Source: Acidobacteria bacterium RIFCSPLOWO2_12_FULL_68_19 (GTDB lineage Bacteria > Acidobacteriota > Vicinamibacteria > Vicinamibacterales > UBA2999). From it: a stretch of 64,000 bases of DNA. The notes beneath the pieces are model-generated. The model saw nothing but the letters and a program-made list of their open reading frames with translations. It was not told the DNA's origin and did no database searches. The stretch is taken from assembly GCA_001767525.1 (NCBI GenBank), contig MELF01000039.1:55825-119824 (forward strand), read 5' to 3'. Below are positions 41,986-50,015 of the stretch, piece by piece (the stretch's first letter is position 1; the number at the start of each line of letters is the position of its first letter). The translations under genes were made by a program, and so were the position numbers.

Positions 41986-43425
41986 TTACTTATTGTAAGC
42001 TCTTTCGTAGAGCGCTGCATACTGCCGGGCCGACGACTCCCACGAAAAGTCCTGGGCCATGCCGGCCGCCTGAATCCGCCGCCAGACCGGCCGGTGTCGA
42101 TACGCGTCGAGCGCCCGGCGGAGAGCCGCCAGCAGCGCCGGCGGAGAGCAGTCGCCGAAGGTGAAGCCCGTCCCTTCGCCGGTGGCCGGGTCGACGTTCC
42201 GGACTGTATCGCACAAGCCTCCGGTGGCGCACACGACCGGGACGGTTCCGTAGCGCAGGCTGTACATCTGATTGAGGCCGCAGGGCTCGAAGCGCGAGGG
42301 CATCAGGAACACGTCGGCGCCGGCCTCGATGCGGTGGGCCATCGCCTCGTCAAAGCCGATCCTGACGGCAATCCGCTGCGGATGACGCGCCGCCAGGTTC
42401 CGCCACACATCCTCATATCGCCGTTCGCCGCTGCCGAGCAGGACAAACGACGCATCGAGTCGCGGCAGCTCGTCGCCGAGATCCGCCAGCAGGTCGAACC
42501 CCTTCTGGTCGACCAGCCGCGAGATCATCCCCACGAGCGGTCGGCGACGGCCCTCGTCATCGGCCGGCAATCCGACCAGCTCCAGCACCAGCCGCTTGGC
42601 TGCATCCTTCCCGTCGAGTCTCGACGCGTCGTACGGCACGGGCAGGTGACGGTCCCGCGCCGGATCCCATTCATCGTAATCGATCCCGTTCAGGATGCCG
42701 CTCAGATGGGCCGAGCGGCTCCGCAGGATGCCGTCGAATCCGAAGCCGAACTCGGGCGTTTGGATCTCCCGGGCGTATTGCGGCGAGACGGTCGTGATGC
42801 GGCTGCCGAACACGATGCCAGCCTTCAGGAAGCTGATGCGTCCCCAAAACTCGATCGCGTCCACGTGCAGCAGCTCCCATTCGAGACCGAGCCGCGGCAA
42901 CCAGCTCGTCTCGAACAGTCCTTGATAGGCCAGGTTGTGAATCGTGAAGATCGCCGGCACGCCCCGGAACGCTGCGGCACCCGCCATCGTGTGCCGCAGC
43001 AGCAGAGGCACGAGTCCCGTCTGCCAGTCATGTGCGTGTACGACCGCATAGCGCTCCCCCGCCGCAGCCGCCCATTCGACCGCCGCCCGCGCCAGAAAGG
43101 CGAACCGCGCCGCATTGTCCGCATAGTCCTCGTTGCCGACGCCGTACAGGCACTCCCGGTCGAAGTACGCGGGGTGATCGACGAACAGAGTCCGCACGCC
43201 GGCCGAGGTGACCGCGTAGATATCGGCGTCGGTGACGCTCGTGCCGAGGGGAACCGCTACGCGGGCGACCCGGTCGCCTGCCGTGATCCCGCGGTACCGC
43301 GGGATGACAACGTCGACCGCGTGCCCGAGCCGCACCAGCGCGCGCGGCAGCGCAGAGACGACGTCGGCGAGCCCGCCGGTCTTCGCGAAGGGCATCGCTT
43401 CGGACGCGACCATCAGGATCCGCAC
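41986..43425 (-). CDS. glgA: glycogen synthase (ADP-glucose type)
   Basis: 479 residues, GT5 family. RILMVASEAMPFAKTGGLADVVSALPRAL holds the KTGGL ADP-glucose motif. VHAHDWQTGLVPLLL, FTIHNLAYQGLF, ITTVSPQYAREI, and the C-terminal MPSRFEPCGLNQMYSLRYGTVPVV (EX7E equivalent) follow. It extends alpha-1,4-glucan. GTG start with TAAGGT 6 nt before it and no ribosome binding site. It is divergent from the FdhE-like gene with only 42 bp between the two start codons. Confidence 0.95.
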   Translation of the reverse strand: MRILMVASEAMPFAKTGGLADVVSALPRALVRLGHAVDVVIPRYRGITAGDRVARVAVPLGTSVTDADIYAVTSAGVRTLFVDHPAYFDRECLYGVGNEDYADNAARFAFLARAAVEWAAAAGERYAVVHAHDWQTGLVPLLLRHTMAGAAAFRGVPAIFTIHNLAYQGLFETSWLPRLGLEWELLHVDAIEFWGRISFLKAGIVFGSRITTVSPQYAREIQTPEFGFGFDGILRSRSAHLSGILNGIDYDEWDPARDRHLPVPYDASRLDGKDAAKRLVLELVGLPADDEGRRRPLVGMISRLVDQKGFDLLADLGDELPRLDASFVLLGSGERRYEDVWRNLAARHPQRIAVRIGFDEAMAHRIEAGADVFLMPSRFEPCGLNQMYSLRYGTVPVVCATGGLCDTVRNVDPATGEGTGFTFGDCSPPALLAALRRALDAYRHRPVWRRIQAAGMAQDFSWESSARQYAALYERAYNK

Positions 43426-43431
43426 GGCCCA

Positions 43432-43460
43432 ACCTTATCAGGCCCAGGCCTTGATATGAT
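43432..43460. promoter_or_regulatory. compact divergent pair of -10 boxes, glgA and FdhE-like gene
   Basis: On the minus strand TAAGGT (43432-43437) is 6 nt before the glgA GTG. On the plus strand TATGAT (43455-43460) is 7 nt before the GTG at 43468. The 42-bp region leaves no room for leaders. Confidence 0.45.
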
Positions 43461-43467
43461 CGCCCCA

Positions 43468-44373
43468 GTGGCCGATTCAGCCGTTCGTCACCCACGCGCC
43501 GGCCGCTCGGAATCCAGGGAATCGGTCGAGCTGCGCGCGCTCAAGGCGCGGCAACCCGAACTGGCGGACGCCGTTGACATGCATCTCGAGCTGCTCGAGA
43601 TCCAGCGACGCGTTCAGCCGCGGATCCCCTTTCCCTGCTTCGACTTCAACGCCCGCGTGCTCACCGACCACCAGACCGAGGCGCGCCCGCTGCTTCGCTT
43701 CGAGGACATTCCAATCGAGCTGACGGATCTGCGCCTCGTCGTGCGGCAGACCGCCGAGGTCCTGCGCCGTTTCGACGCGCTGGACGAGGCGAACTTCCAG
43801 AAGGTGCAGACGCTCGGGCGCGATACAGCCCTTCTCTCGATGATGGGCGATTGGTACCGGTCGAGCGCCGAAAAGCCCCTGACCGCCCCGGCGGCGGCCT
43901 CCTCGCGCGCCCTGCGAGCGCCGGGCGCCGCGACTGCGATCCAGGCCGGGACGGAGACGTTCGAGCAGGTGTTCACGCTGGCACTGCGGCCGTTCCTCTC
44001 GCGCTGCGCCGACGCGGTGCAGCGGCGTCCGGAACTCGCCATCTGGCAGCACCCGTACTGTCTGCTGTGCGGCGGCGAACCCGACCTGGCGGTCATCACG
44101 CCGGCGGCCGAGCGTCATCTGATCTGCGGTCGGTGCGGACTCCAGTGGAAGTTCGAGCCGCTCACCTGCCCGTTCTGCCGCAACGGTGACCGCTCGCGCA
44201 TCACCTCCTTTGCGACGCCGGACGGCCAGTACCGTGTCTACGCGTGCGACGTATGCACGCGGTACCTGAAGGCGTACGACGGGCGTCGCGCCAGGCGCCC
44301 CGTCATGCCGGTGGTGGATGGTCTCGCGACGCTGCCGCTCGACGCGGCAGCGATGCAACGGGGATACACGTAA
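43468..44373 (+). CDS. FdhE-like protein (formate dehydrogenase accessory factor family)
   Basis: 301 residues from GTG; the ATG at 43456 lies within the probable -10 box. An N-terminal helical half is followed by rubredoxin-like zinc sites: PYCLLCGGEPDLAV, LICGRCGLQWKFEPLTCPFCRNGD and VYACDVCTRYLKAYDG, that is four CxxC pairs, as in FdhE. FdhE assists assembly of membrane formate dehydrogenases. No formate dehydrogenase gene lies in the window, so the role could be broader. Confidence 0.82.
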   Translation: MADSAVRHPRAGRSESRESVELRALKARQPELADAVDMHLELLEIQRRVQPRIPFPCFDFNARVLTDHQTEARPLLRFEDIPIELTDLRLVVRQTAEVLRRFDALDEANFQKVQTLGRDTALLSMMGDWYRSSAEKPLTAPAAASSRALRAPGAATAIQAGTETFEQVFTLALRPFLSRCADAVQRRPELAIWQHPYCLLCGGEPDLAVITPAAERHLICGRCGLQWKFEPLTCPFCRNGDRSRITSFATPDGQYRVYACDVCTRYLKAYDGRRARRPVMPVVDGLATLPLDAAAMQRGYT

Positions 44374-44439
44374 CGCGAGACGTCACCCTCACGAAGGACG
44401 TGGGGCGGGACGCCTCGGTTCATCGCGTCTCGAGCAGTA

Positions 44440-45663
44440 CTAGTTTCCCGCAGCTTCCAGCGGCGTGCCGAACAGATCGTTGGTGCGGCTCGCCAGCCAG
44501 TTAAACAGATGGCGGGTCTCCCAGAACCGCCCGGCGTTCGACTTCGCGCCGAGCACGACGACGGCGATCTGCGGGCCGCCCTGGGGGAGGCGGAGCAGCG
44601 TAGCCAGACAGTACCCCGCCTTGCGGATGAATCCAGTCTTCCCACCGAGGACGTCGACATCGCCCTTCATCACGAGCTGGTTCGTGCTGTGCACCGTGAT
44701 GCGGCGCCGTCCCACCGTGACGGTATGCTCGGCCTTCTGCATGATGGCCGCGATCCGATGATCGCTTGCCACGTAGGCAATCAGCCGGGCCATCTCATAG
44801 GCGGTCGAGACGTTGGCCGACAGGAGCCCGGACGGGTCGGCATAGTAGGTACTCGTCAGCCCGAGCTCGGCGGCCTTCTGGTTCATCCGGGCGACGAACC
44901 CCGCCGAGCCGTGCGGCGAGACGCGCGCCAGCGCCCGCGCGGCGGCATTGTCGGAGGCAATGAGCAGCAGGTGCAACAGGTCGTCGACCGTGACCTTGTA
45001 ACCGGCGCGCAGGTACGTCGTCGACGCGCGATAGGAGTCGGCGCGCTGGATGACGACTTCGCGTGAGAGATCCGGGTTGTCCTCGAGAAAGACCGCGGCG
45101 GTCATCACCTTCGTGATGCTGGCGATCGACCGCTGATCCTGCGCGTTCTCCTCCCACAGCACCTGTCCCGTTTCCGGGTTGTAGATGATGGCAGCCTCGG
45201 CGCGCAGGTCGGGCACGACGACGCCAGCCTCGTCGAGCTTGTACCGTGGCTCCTGCGCCTCGCGCAGGGCGCGCGCCTGGGCGGCCGCGCGGGCTGCCCG
45301 CCGCGACGCCGGCCGCGGCGCCGCGGCGCTGCGGCCGGCGTAAACGGTCAGCCGCTGGCCTGCGCGAATACCGTCGCCCTGAAGCCCGTTCCACTCTCGC
45401 ACCAACGCGACGGCCACGCCATACCGCCGGGCGATAGCCGACAGCGTTTCTCCGGGCCGAACGACGTGAGTGACTCGGGATGGGCGGCTGGCGGACACCG
45501 CCGACGAGACCGCCGGATCAGGCAGCGTCAGCGCCGGCTGCGACTCGCTCGGGCCGCGCGGCGGCGTGGTCTGGCCTCGCGCGACACTCGGCAGCAGGAC
45601 AGCCAGCAGAGCGCCAAGCGCACAGTGGAGGCGAAGGTTCCAGCGGAGCCAAGCTCGGATCAC
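44440..45663 (-). CDS. LysM-containing D-alanyl-D-alanine carboxypeptidase (PBP5/6 type, S11)
   Basis: 407 residues. A signal peptide (LHCALGALLAVLLPSVARG) is followed by a linker, a LysM domain near residues 64-107 (THVVRPGETLSAIARRYGV...LVREWNGL...IRAGQRLTVY), and an S11 penicillin-binding domain with SIASITKVMTAAV (SxxK), LLLIASDNAAARALA (SxN equivalent SDN) and DVLGGKTGFIRKAGYC (KTG). It trims the pentapeptide in peptidoglycan. LysM would hold it on the wall; the PBP5 C-terminal anchor is not seen. Confidence 0.93.
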   Translation of the reverse strand: MIRAWLRWNLRLHCALGALLAVLLPSVARGQTTPPRGPSESQPALTLPDPAVSSAVSASRPSRVTHVVRPGETLSAIARRYGVAVALVREWNGLQGDGIRAGQRLTVYAGRSAAAPRPASRRAARAAAQARALREAQEPRYKLDEAGVVVPDLRAEAAIIYNPETGQVLWEENAQDQRSIASITKVMTAAVFLEDNPDLSREVVIQRADSYRASTTYLRAGYKVTVDDLLHLLLIASDNAAARALARVSPHGSAGFVARMNQKAAELGLTSTYYADPSGLLSANVSTAYEMARLIAYVASDHRIAAIMQKAEHTVTVGRRRITVHSTNQLVMKGDVDVLGGKTGFIRKAGYCLATLLRLPQGGPQIAVVVLGAKSNAGRFWETRHLFNWLASRTNDLFGTPLEAAGN

Positions 45664-45706
45664 GGGGCAACCCTATGTGAAATAAACCCTTACGAGATGT
45701 GTCGGC

Positions 45707-45734
45707 ATTGTAGCAAAGAATCTGTAACGTTCAA
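45707..45734 (-). promoter_or_regulatory. sigma-70 type promoter of the carboxypeptidase gene
   Basis: On the minus strand TTGAAC, 16-nt spacer, TACAAT, giving a leader of about 40 nt before the GTG at 45663. Confidence 0.6.
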
Positions 45735-45740
45735 GGCTTT

Positions 45741-45764
45741 TTGACAGGACCCGGGGGCCCCCGG
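45741..45764 (+). promoter_or_regulatory. TTGACA followed by a 14-bp perfect palindrome
   Basis: TTGACA (45741-45746) is followed at 45751 by CCGGGGGCCCCCGG, which lies where the spacer of a plus-strand promoter would be. The -10 position is poor (GTTACC), so either an activator site or an operator is possible. Confidence 0.35.
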
Positions 45765-45829
45765 TTACCCTCAACGTACGCACGTGCGCGACGTCACCCG
45801 TCCCTCGCTGCCCGGCAAGACCAAGAAGA

Positions 45830-46414
45830 GTGCCAGCGGAGGTGTCTGAACCGCTTCATGCGGAGGCGACCGCATTGCGCGCCGCCGAGTACGCGGCGCT
45901 GCGGCGCACTATTGCGGCACGCGGCACCGCGAGAATCGTGATCGCGCCGGTGGCGTGCGCCCTCTGGGCCACGCTCACCGTGGTTCTGGTGCTGTTTGGC
46001 GACGTGCCGCTCGCCCTGCTGCTCTCGCTGGCGGTGCTCGTGGGCGGATTCGAGGCGGTCCACGCGCTGCATGTGGGCGCGGAGCGGATCGGGCGCTATC
46101 TCCAGGTGCAGTACGAGGGGCGGGAGGACGGTCCGCAGTGGGAAACCACCTCGATGGCGGTCGGGCCGGCGCTGCCGGGCGGCGGTGTCGATCCGCTCTT
46201 CTCCGTAGTGTTTGCGGGCGCCGCCGCAGTCAACCTGCTGGCAACGCTCCTCATCCTCGCTGAACCGACGGTTCCGGAGTTCGTCGCCCTGGGCGCTCTC
46301 CACGCCGCCTTCCTCTTTCGCATCGTCCGGGCGCGGGTGGCTGCGGCGCGCCAGCGCGCCGTGGAACTCGAGAGCTTCAAGGCGCTCCTACTGCGCCAGC
46401 GCGATCGCGGCTAG
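45830..46414 (+). CDS. membrane protein of unknown function
   Basis: 194 residues from GTG. Two pairs of hydrophobic helices are seen: about residues 33-68 (ARIVIAPVACALWATLTVVLVLFGDVPLALLLSLAVLVGGF) and 120-148 (VFAGAAAVNLLATLLIL, VALGALHAAFLF), with soluble loop and an arginine-rich end (RIVRARVAAARQRAVELE). It may be a four-helix inner-membrane protein. I do not recognise the family. Its 3' end overlaps the convergent M20 peptidase gene by 27 bp. Confidence 0.65.
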   Translation: MPAEVSEPLHAEATALRAAEYAALRRTIAARGTARIVIAPVACALWATLTVVLVLFGDVPLALLLSLAVLVGGFEAVHALHVGAERIGRYLQVQYEGREDGPQWETTSMAVGPALPGGGVDPLFSVVFAGAAAVNLLATLLILAEPTVPEFVALGALHAAFLFRIVRARVAAARQRAVELESFKALLLRQRDRG

Positions 46415-47638
46415 CAGCGCCCGCAGCGTCCCCTGCCACGAGTTCGTGGTATCGAACGTCTCCTCGAGCGAGTGCGCGCCAGTCCCCTGGCCGCCCGCGT
46501 CGATGGTAATGGCCGGGATGTGCAAGCTCATTGGGAGGTTTGCGTCCGTAGACCCTTCGGTCAACTCCGGCGTGAGTCCGAGCGCCCTCGTCACCGACAG
46601 GGCGGCGGCTACGATCGGGGCGTCCGCCGGCAGGCCCCCGGCCGGCCGGTCACCGACGAGCGTTCGCGCGACCGACAGCTGCCCCCGGTTGTCCCAGCGG
46701 GCGTTCTCAGCCGCGAGCGCGTTGTCGACCGCCTCCTGAAAACGCCCTTCGAGCGCGTGGAGCGCTGCCGGATCCGGCGAACGCATGTCCACCTCCAACC
46801 ACGCCTCGGCGGCAATCGCGTTGACCGACGTGCCTCCGCCGATACGGCCGACGTTGAACGTAGTCTTCGGGTCCGACGAGGATCGGACGTCCGCAAAGCC
46901 GGCAATCGCACGGCCGAGCGCGTGGATCGGGTTGGCGATGCCGAACGCGCCATAGCTGTGGCCGCCGGACCCGGCGAAGGTGACGCGGTAACGGAGGCTC
47001 CCAACCGCCAGATGCGTGATCCCGAGCCCGGCGCCGTCCACAGAGACGAACCGATCGACGCGGTCCTTGAGGGTGTCGCGAAAAAGCGCCTTGACGCCCC
47101 GGAGATCCCCTAGGCCCTCCTCTCCCACCGTGCCGACGAAGGTGATGGTGCCGGGAGTCCGAACCCGAGCCCGGTTCATCGCGCGGACGACCGCGAGCAC
47201 CACCGCCAACCCGCGGCAGTCGTCGCCGATACCCGGCCCCCGCAGCAGCGATCCGAGCCGCGTGACGGTCACGCTGGTTCCTTCGGGAAATACTGTGTCG
47301 AGGTGGGCACTGAAGACCAAATGCGGGTGTGCCGCGCGTCCAGGCCGCTCGCCGAGCACATTGCCTTCGCGGTCGGTCCGCACGTTCCGAAGGCCCAAGG
47401 CGCGGAACGCCGCCGCGTAGGCCTCGGCCCGAGCGGCTTCCTTGAAAGGAGGCGCCGGAATCTCGCATAGCCGGGTCTGATCGGCGATGGTGCGGGGCTC
47501 ATCGGCGCGCGCCGCATCGAGCGCCGCCCTCACCGACCAGTCTCGCATCAACTGTGCGCCGACATCCGCGTCCATCTGCGCGGCGACGGCCGCGCCGAGC
47601 CCAAGAACGGCAGCCATCGCCGGGAACGACGGTCGCAT
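46388..47638 (-). CDS. exported M20-family metallopeptidase (tripeptidase/aminoacylase-like)
   Basis: 416 residues from ATG at MRPSFPAMAAVLGLG; a signal-like N-terminus ends near AAQ. Co-catalytic zinc motifs are FSAHLDTVFPEG (His, Asp), GPGIGDDCRGLAVVLAVV (bridging Asp), VGTVGEEGLGDLRG (Glu-Glu), and near the end PAITIDAGGQGTGAHSLEE (His). The lid domain GSGGHSYGAFGIANPIHALGRAI sits between. It probably removes residues from peptides in the periplasm. The longer ORF-track start is in non-coding sequence. Confidence 0.9.
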   Translation of the reverse strand: MRPSFPAMAAVLGLGAAVAAQMDADVGAQLMRDWSVRAALDAARADEPRTIADQTRLCEIPAPPFKEAARAEAYAAAFRALGLRNVRTDREGNVLGERPGRAAHPHLVFSAHLDTVFPEGTSVTVTRLGSLLRGPGIGDDCRGLAVVLAVVRAMNRARVRTPGTITFVGTVGEEGLGDLRGVKALFRDTLKDRVDRFVSVDGAGLGITHLAVGSLRYRVTFAGSGGHSYGAFGIANPIHALGRAIAGFADVRSSSDPKTTFNVGRIGGGTSVNAIAAEAWLEVDMRSPDPAALHALEGRFQEAVDNALAAENARWDNRGQLSVARTLVGDRPAGGLPADAPIVAAALSVTRALGLTPELTEGSTDANLPMSLHIPAITIDAGGQGTGAHSLEETFDTTNSWQGTLRALLAAIALAQ

Positions 47639-47869
47639 AGACGAGACTACTCCAATCCGTTGAAAGTCGATCCATGCTGTCGGTCCGGCGCCACAGTGCT
47701 GGTGCATGTGAGCCACACCAGGAGCGAGAACCCTTGCAGGTACCGAACCTACTTCCCCGGGGATTCCGAAGGAATTGGAACACAGATCAGCACGATCCGC
47801 CTTTCTCGCAGCATGAAGCTCGACGGCACAGAACTTGCTGGCCGGCATCCCCGAGAGGGACTTAACTCA

Positions 47870-48076
47870 ATGAGTCTGGTGCGGCTCCTGGGATTTCGGA
47901 CGCTGACATGCGGCTGCGTGATCGGCCGTTACCGTGAGGTCGCGACCAGCCGCGAGCTTACGTACGTTGAAGAAAAGGGGACTGGCTGCGACCTGCACAG
48001 CCACCGACGCAATCACACCATCCCGGCCGAGGGCGTCGCGGGACCTGCTGTCCCGCTCACGGCCAAGGCCTCCTGA
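47870..48076 (+). CDS. small cysteine-containing protein of unknown function
   Basis: 68 residues from an ATG with GAGAGGGA about 9 nt upstream. The sequence MSLVRLLGFRTLTCGCVIGRYRE, TYVEEKGTGCDLHSHRRNHT has a CxC pair, a later Cys and several histidines that could bind a metal. The ORF-track frame is longer but its first 70 codons lie in the M20 promoter region. I have an impression of similar short proteins in related bacteria but no named family. It may sit in front of the DNA methyltransferase gene by coincidence. Confidence 0.5.
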   Translation: MSLVRLLGFRTLTCGCVIGRYREVATSRELTYVEEKGTGCDLHSHRRNHTIPAEGVAGPAVPLTAKAS

Positions 48077-48088
48077 GCAGCAAGGCGG

Positions 48089-48108
48089 TTGTACCCGCGC
48101 GGTACAAT
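48089..48108 (+). promoter_or_regulatory. inverted repeat with -10 box TACAAT before the DNA methyltransferase
   Basis: TTGTACC-CGCGC-GGTACAA, 7-bp perfect arms, whose right arm forms the -10 TACAAT (48103-48108). The GTG start at 48116 is 7 nt further on. A dimeric repressor binding here would block initiation. Confidence 0.45.
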
Positions 48109-48115
48109 CGCCGTG

Positions 48116-49033
48116 GTGCCCCGTCTACCCGACCCGGAAGTCTCGATCAGAGCGCGCGGCGCGACCTACCGGTTCTTCCTCGGCGACTGCCTGGAGGTCC
48201 TGGACCGTCTTGCGCCCGGCGCCGTCGACGTCATCGTCACCTCGCCTCCCTACAACCTGGGCGTCCAGTACCGCAGCTATGACGACTCGATCCCACGGGA
48301 GGAGTACCTACGCTGGACCGGCGAGTGGGTGCGGCGGGCGGCGGCGGCGCTCCGGCCGAACGGCTCGCTGTTCCTGAACGTCGGCGCGAAGCCGACCGAC
48401 CCGTGGACGGCGCTCGACGTCGCCCAGGCCGCGCGGCAGCACCTCCGGCTGCAGAACACGATCCACTGGATCAAGTCGATTGCGATCGAGCGCGCCCTCG
48501 CCGGCAGTCGTGCGCAACTCGACCAAGACCTGGCCGTTGGACACTACAAGCCGATCAACAGTCGCCGCTTCCTTCACGACTGCCACGAGTTCGTGTTCCA
48601 CTTCACCCCGCGCGGCGCCACGCCGGTCGACCGGCGGGCGATCGGCGTGCGCTACCAGGATCCCTCTAACGTCGGCCGCTGGCGCACGGCCGCCTCCGGC
48701 GTGCGCTGTCGCGGGAACACGTGGTTCATTCCCTACGAGACGATCCAGAACCGCGAGAAGGACCGCCCCCACCCCGCCACGTTTCCGCCGCGGCTTCCGG
48801 AGATGTGTCTTCGGCTCCACGGCCTTGCGGGTATCCGCCTCGTGGCGGACCCGTTTCTCGGCCTCGGCTCGACCGCCGTCGCCTGTGCACAGCTTGGCCT
48901 GAACTTCGTCGGCGTGGAACTGGACAAGCGGTACCTGAACGAGGCGGTCGAGCGCACCCAGAAGGCGCTCAACGGATTCGCCGAGCGTTCCGCCGCCTCA
49001 CGCAACGAGAAAACACCGAAACATCGCGGGTAG
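48116..49033 (+). CDS. site-specific DNA methyltransferase (SPPY type)
   Basis: 305 residues from the second of two GTG codons; the ORF-track TTG start lies in the promoter palindrome. Catalytic motif IV is VIVTSPPYNLGVQYRSYDDS near residue 42, the amino-methyltransferase NPPY equivalent with Ser, and the SAM-binding motif near the end is VADPFLGLGSTAVACAQLGLNFVGVELD. The motif order (IV before I) is that of the beta class, which contains N4-cytosine and N6-adenine enzymes. No restriction enzyme gene accompanies it, so it is an orphan methylase whose recognition site is unknown. Confidence 0.9.
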   Translation: MPRLPDPEVSIRARGATYRFFLGDCLEVLDRLAPGAVDVIVTSPPYNLGVQYRSYDDSIPREEYLRWTGEWVRRAAAALRPNGSLFLNVGAKPTDPWTALDVAQAARQHLRLQNTIHWIKSIAIERALAGSRAQLDQDLAVGHYKPINSRRFLHDCHEFVFHFTPRGATPVDRRAIGVRYQDPSNVGRWRTAASGVRCRGNTWFIPYETIQNREKDRPHPATFPPRLPEMCLRLHGLAGIRLVADPFLGLGSTAVACAQLGLNFVGVELDKRYLNEAVERTQKALNGFAERSAASRNEKTPKHRG

Positions 49034-49094
49034 CCTCCGATCTCCTTATCGCTCGCCTTGAACCCATGCGCTCCGCATATGTATGCTGGGGGGC

Positions 49095-50015
49095 ATGGAC
49101 CTCCGACAACTCGAGATCATCCGGGCGATCGCAGAGACCGGTTCGTTCACCGGCGCCGGCGATAAGCTGCACGTCTCGCAGTCGGCGATCAGCCGGCAGG
49201 TGCTGCTGCTCGAGGCGGAGCTCGGCGAGTCGGTGTTTCACCGCATCGGCCGCCGAATCCGGATCACTCCGGCCGGCGAGTCGCTCCTGCAACTGAGCCA
49301 CCGCGTCTTTCAGGATCTGGAGGATACGGTCGCGGCCATCGGCGACACCCGCGAGGCGCTGCGCGGCACGATGCGCCTGGTCGGCAGCATGACCGTGTGC
49401 CTCTACGTCTTCCCAACACTGCTCGCGGAGGTCCGGCGCCGGCATCCCCAGCTCGACCTCAAGATCGCGGTCGGCAGCGGCGAACGCTCGACCGCGCTGC
49501 TGCGTTCGGGCGCTGCGGATCTCGGTCTGGTGACGGTACCCGGCGAGATCAGCGACCTCGTCTCCGTGCCAGTGCTCAGGGAGGAACTGCTCCTCGTCAC
49601 CTACCCGGCCCATCCGCTCGCCAGGAGGCGGGCGGTCCGGCCGGCCGACCTGACGCGGCAGCCATTCATCCTCTTCGAGACCGGCTCGATCACCCGCAGG
49701 CTCGTCGAGGAGTTCTTCACGCGGGAGCGGATCGAGCCTGAGATCGTGATGGAGACCGAGAACGTGGAGATTATCAAAGCGATGGTGCGGCACGGGCTCG
49801 GGATCAGCATCATCCCGTGGCAGGCGGCGGCCGCAGACGTACGGACGAAGCAGTTGTCCTGCAGCCGCATCGCCGATCATGCGCTCTATCGGGACACGGG
49901 ATGGCTCTACCCCAAGATGCGCCGGATCCCGCGGTCGGTCTCGGAGGTGATGCGCGTCTTCGAGGAGATCCGCCCCCAGTTCGACGCCGTCGTCCGCGCC
50001 CCGGAGAGCTACTGA
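49095..50015 (+). CDS. LysR-family transcriptional regulator
   Basis: 306 residues from the ATG at MDLRQLEIIRAIAETGSF; another ATG four codons upstream is less likely. The HTH is TGAGDKLHVSQSAISRQVLLLEAELGESVFHR, followed by RIRITPAGESLL, and the periplasmic-binding-like effector domain (about 90-295: GTMRLVGSMTVCLYVFPTLLAEVRRRHPQLDLKIAVGS). Effector and target unknown. TATGCT lies 7 nt before the start. Its 3' end overlaps the convergent VWA gene by 7 bp. Confidence 0.94.
   Translation: MDLRQLEIIRAIAETGSFTGAGDKLHVSQSAISRQVLLLEAELGESVFHRIGRRIRITPAGESLLQLSHRVFQDLEDTVAAIGDTREALRGTMRLVGSMTVCLYVFPTLLAEVRRRHPQLDLKIAVGSGERSTALLRSGAADLGLVTVPGEISDLVSVPVLREELLLVTYPAHPLARRRAVRPADLTRQPFILFETGSITRRLVEEFFTRERIEPEIVMETENVEIIKAMVRHGLGISIIPWQAAAADVRTKQLSCSRIADHALYRDTGWLYPKMRRIPRSVSEVMRVFEEIRPQFDAVVRAPESY

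Noticed and set aside
42094-43455. Long N-terminal extension of the FdhE-like frame
   Set aside because: It is antisense to glgA. The real gene begins after the divergent promoter at 43468 or 43456.
44374-44439. Bidirectional terminator between the FdhE-like and carboxypeptidase genes
   Set aside because: CGAGACG and CGTCTCG are inverted but about 40 nt apart; not a convincing hairpin.
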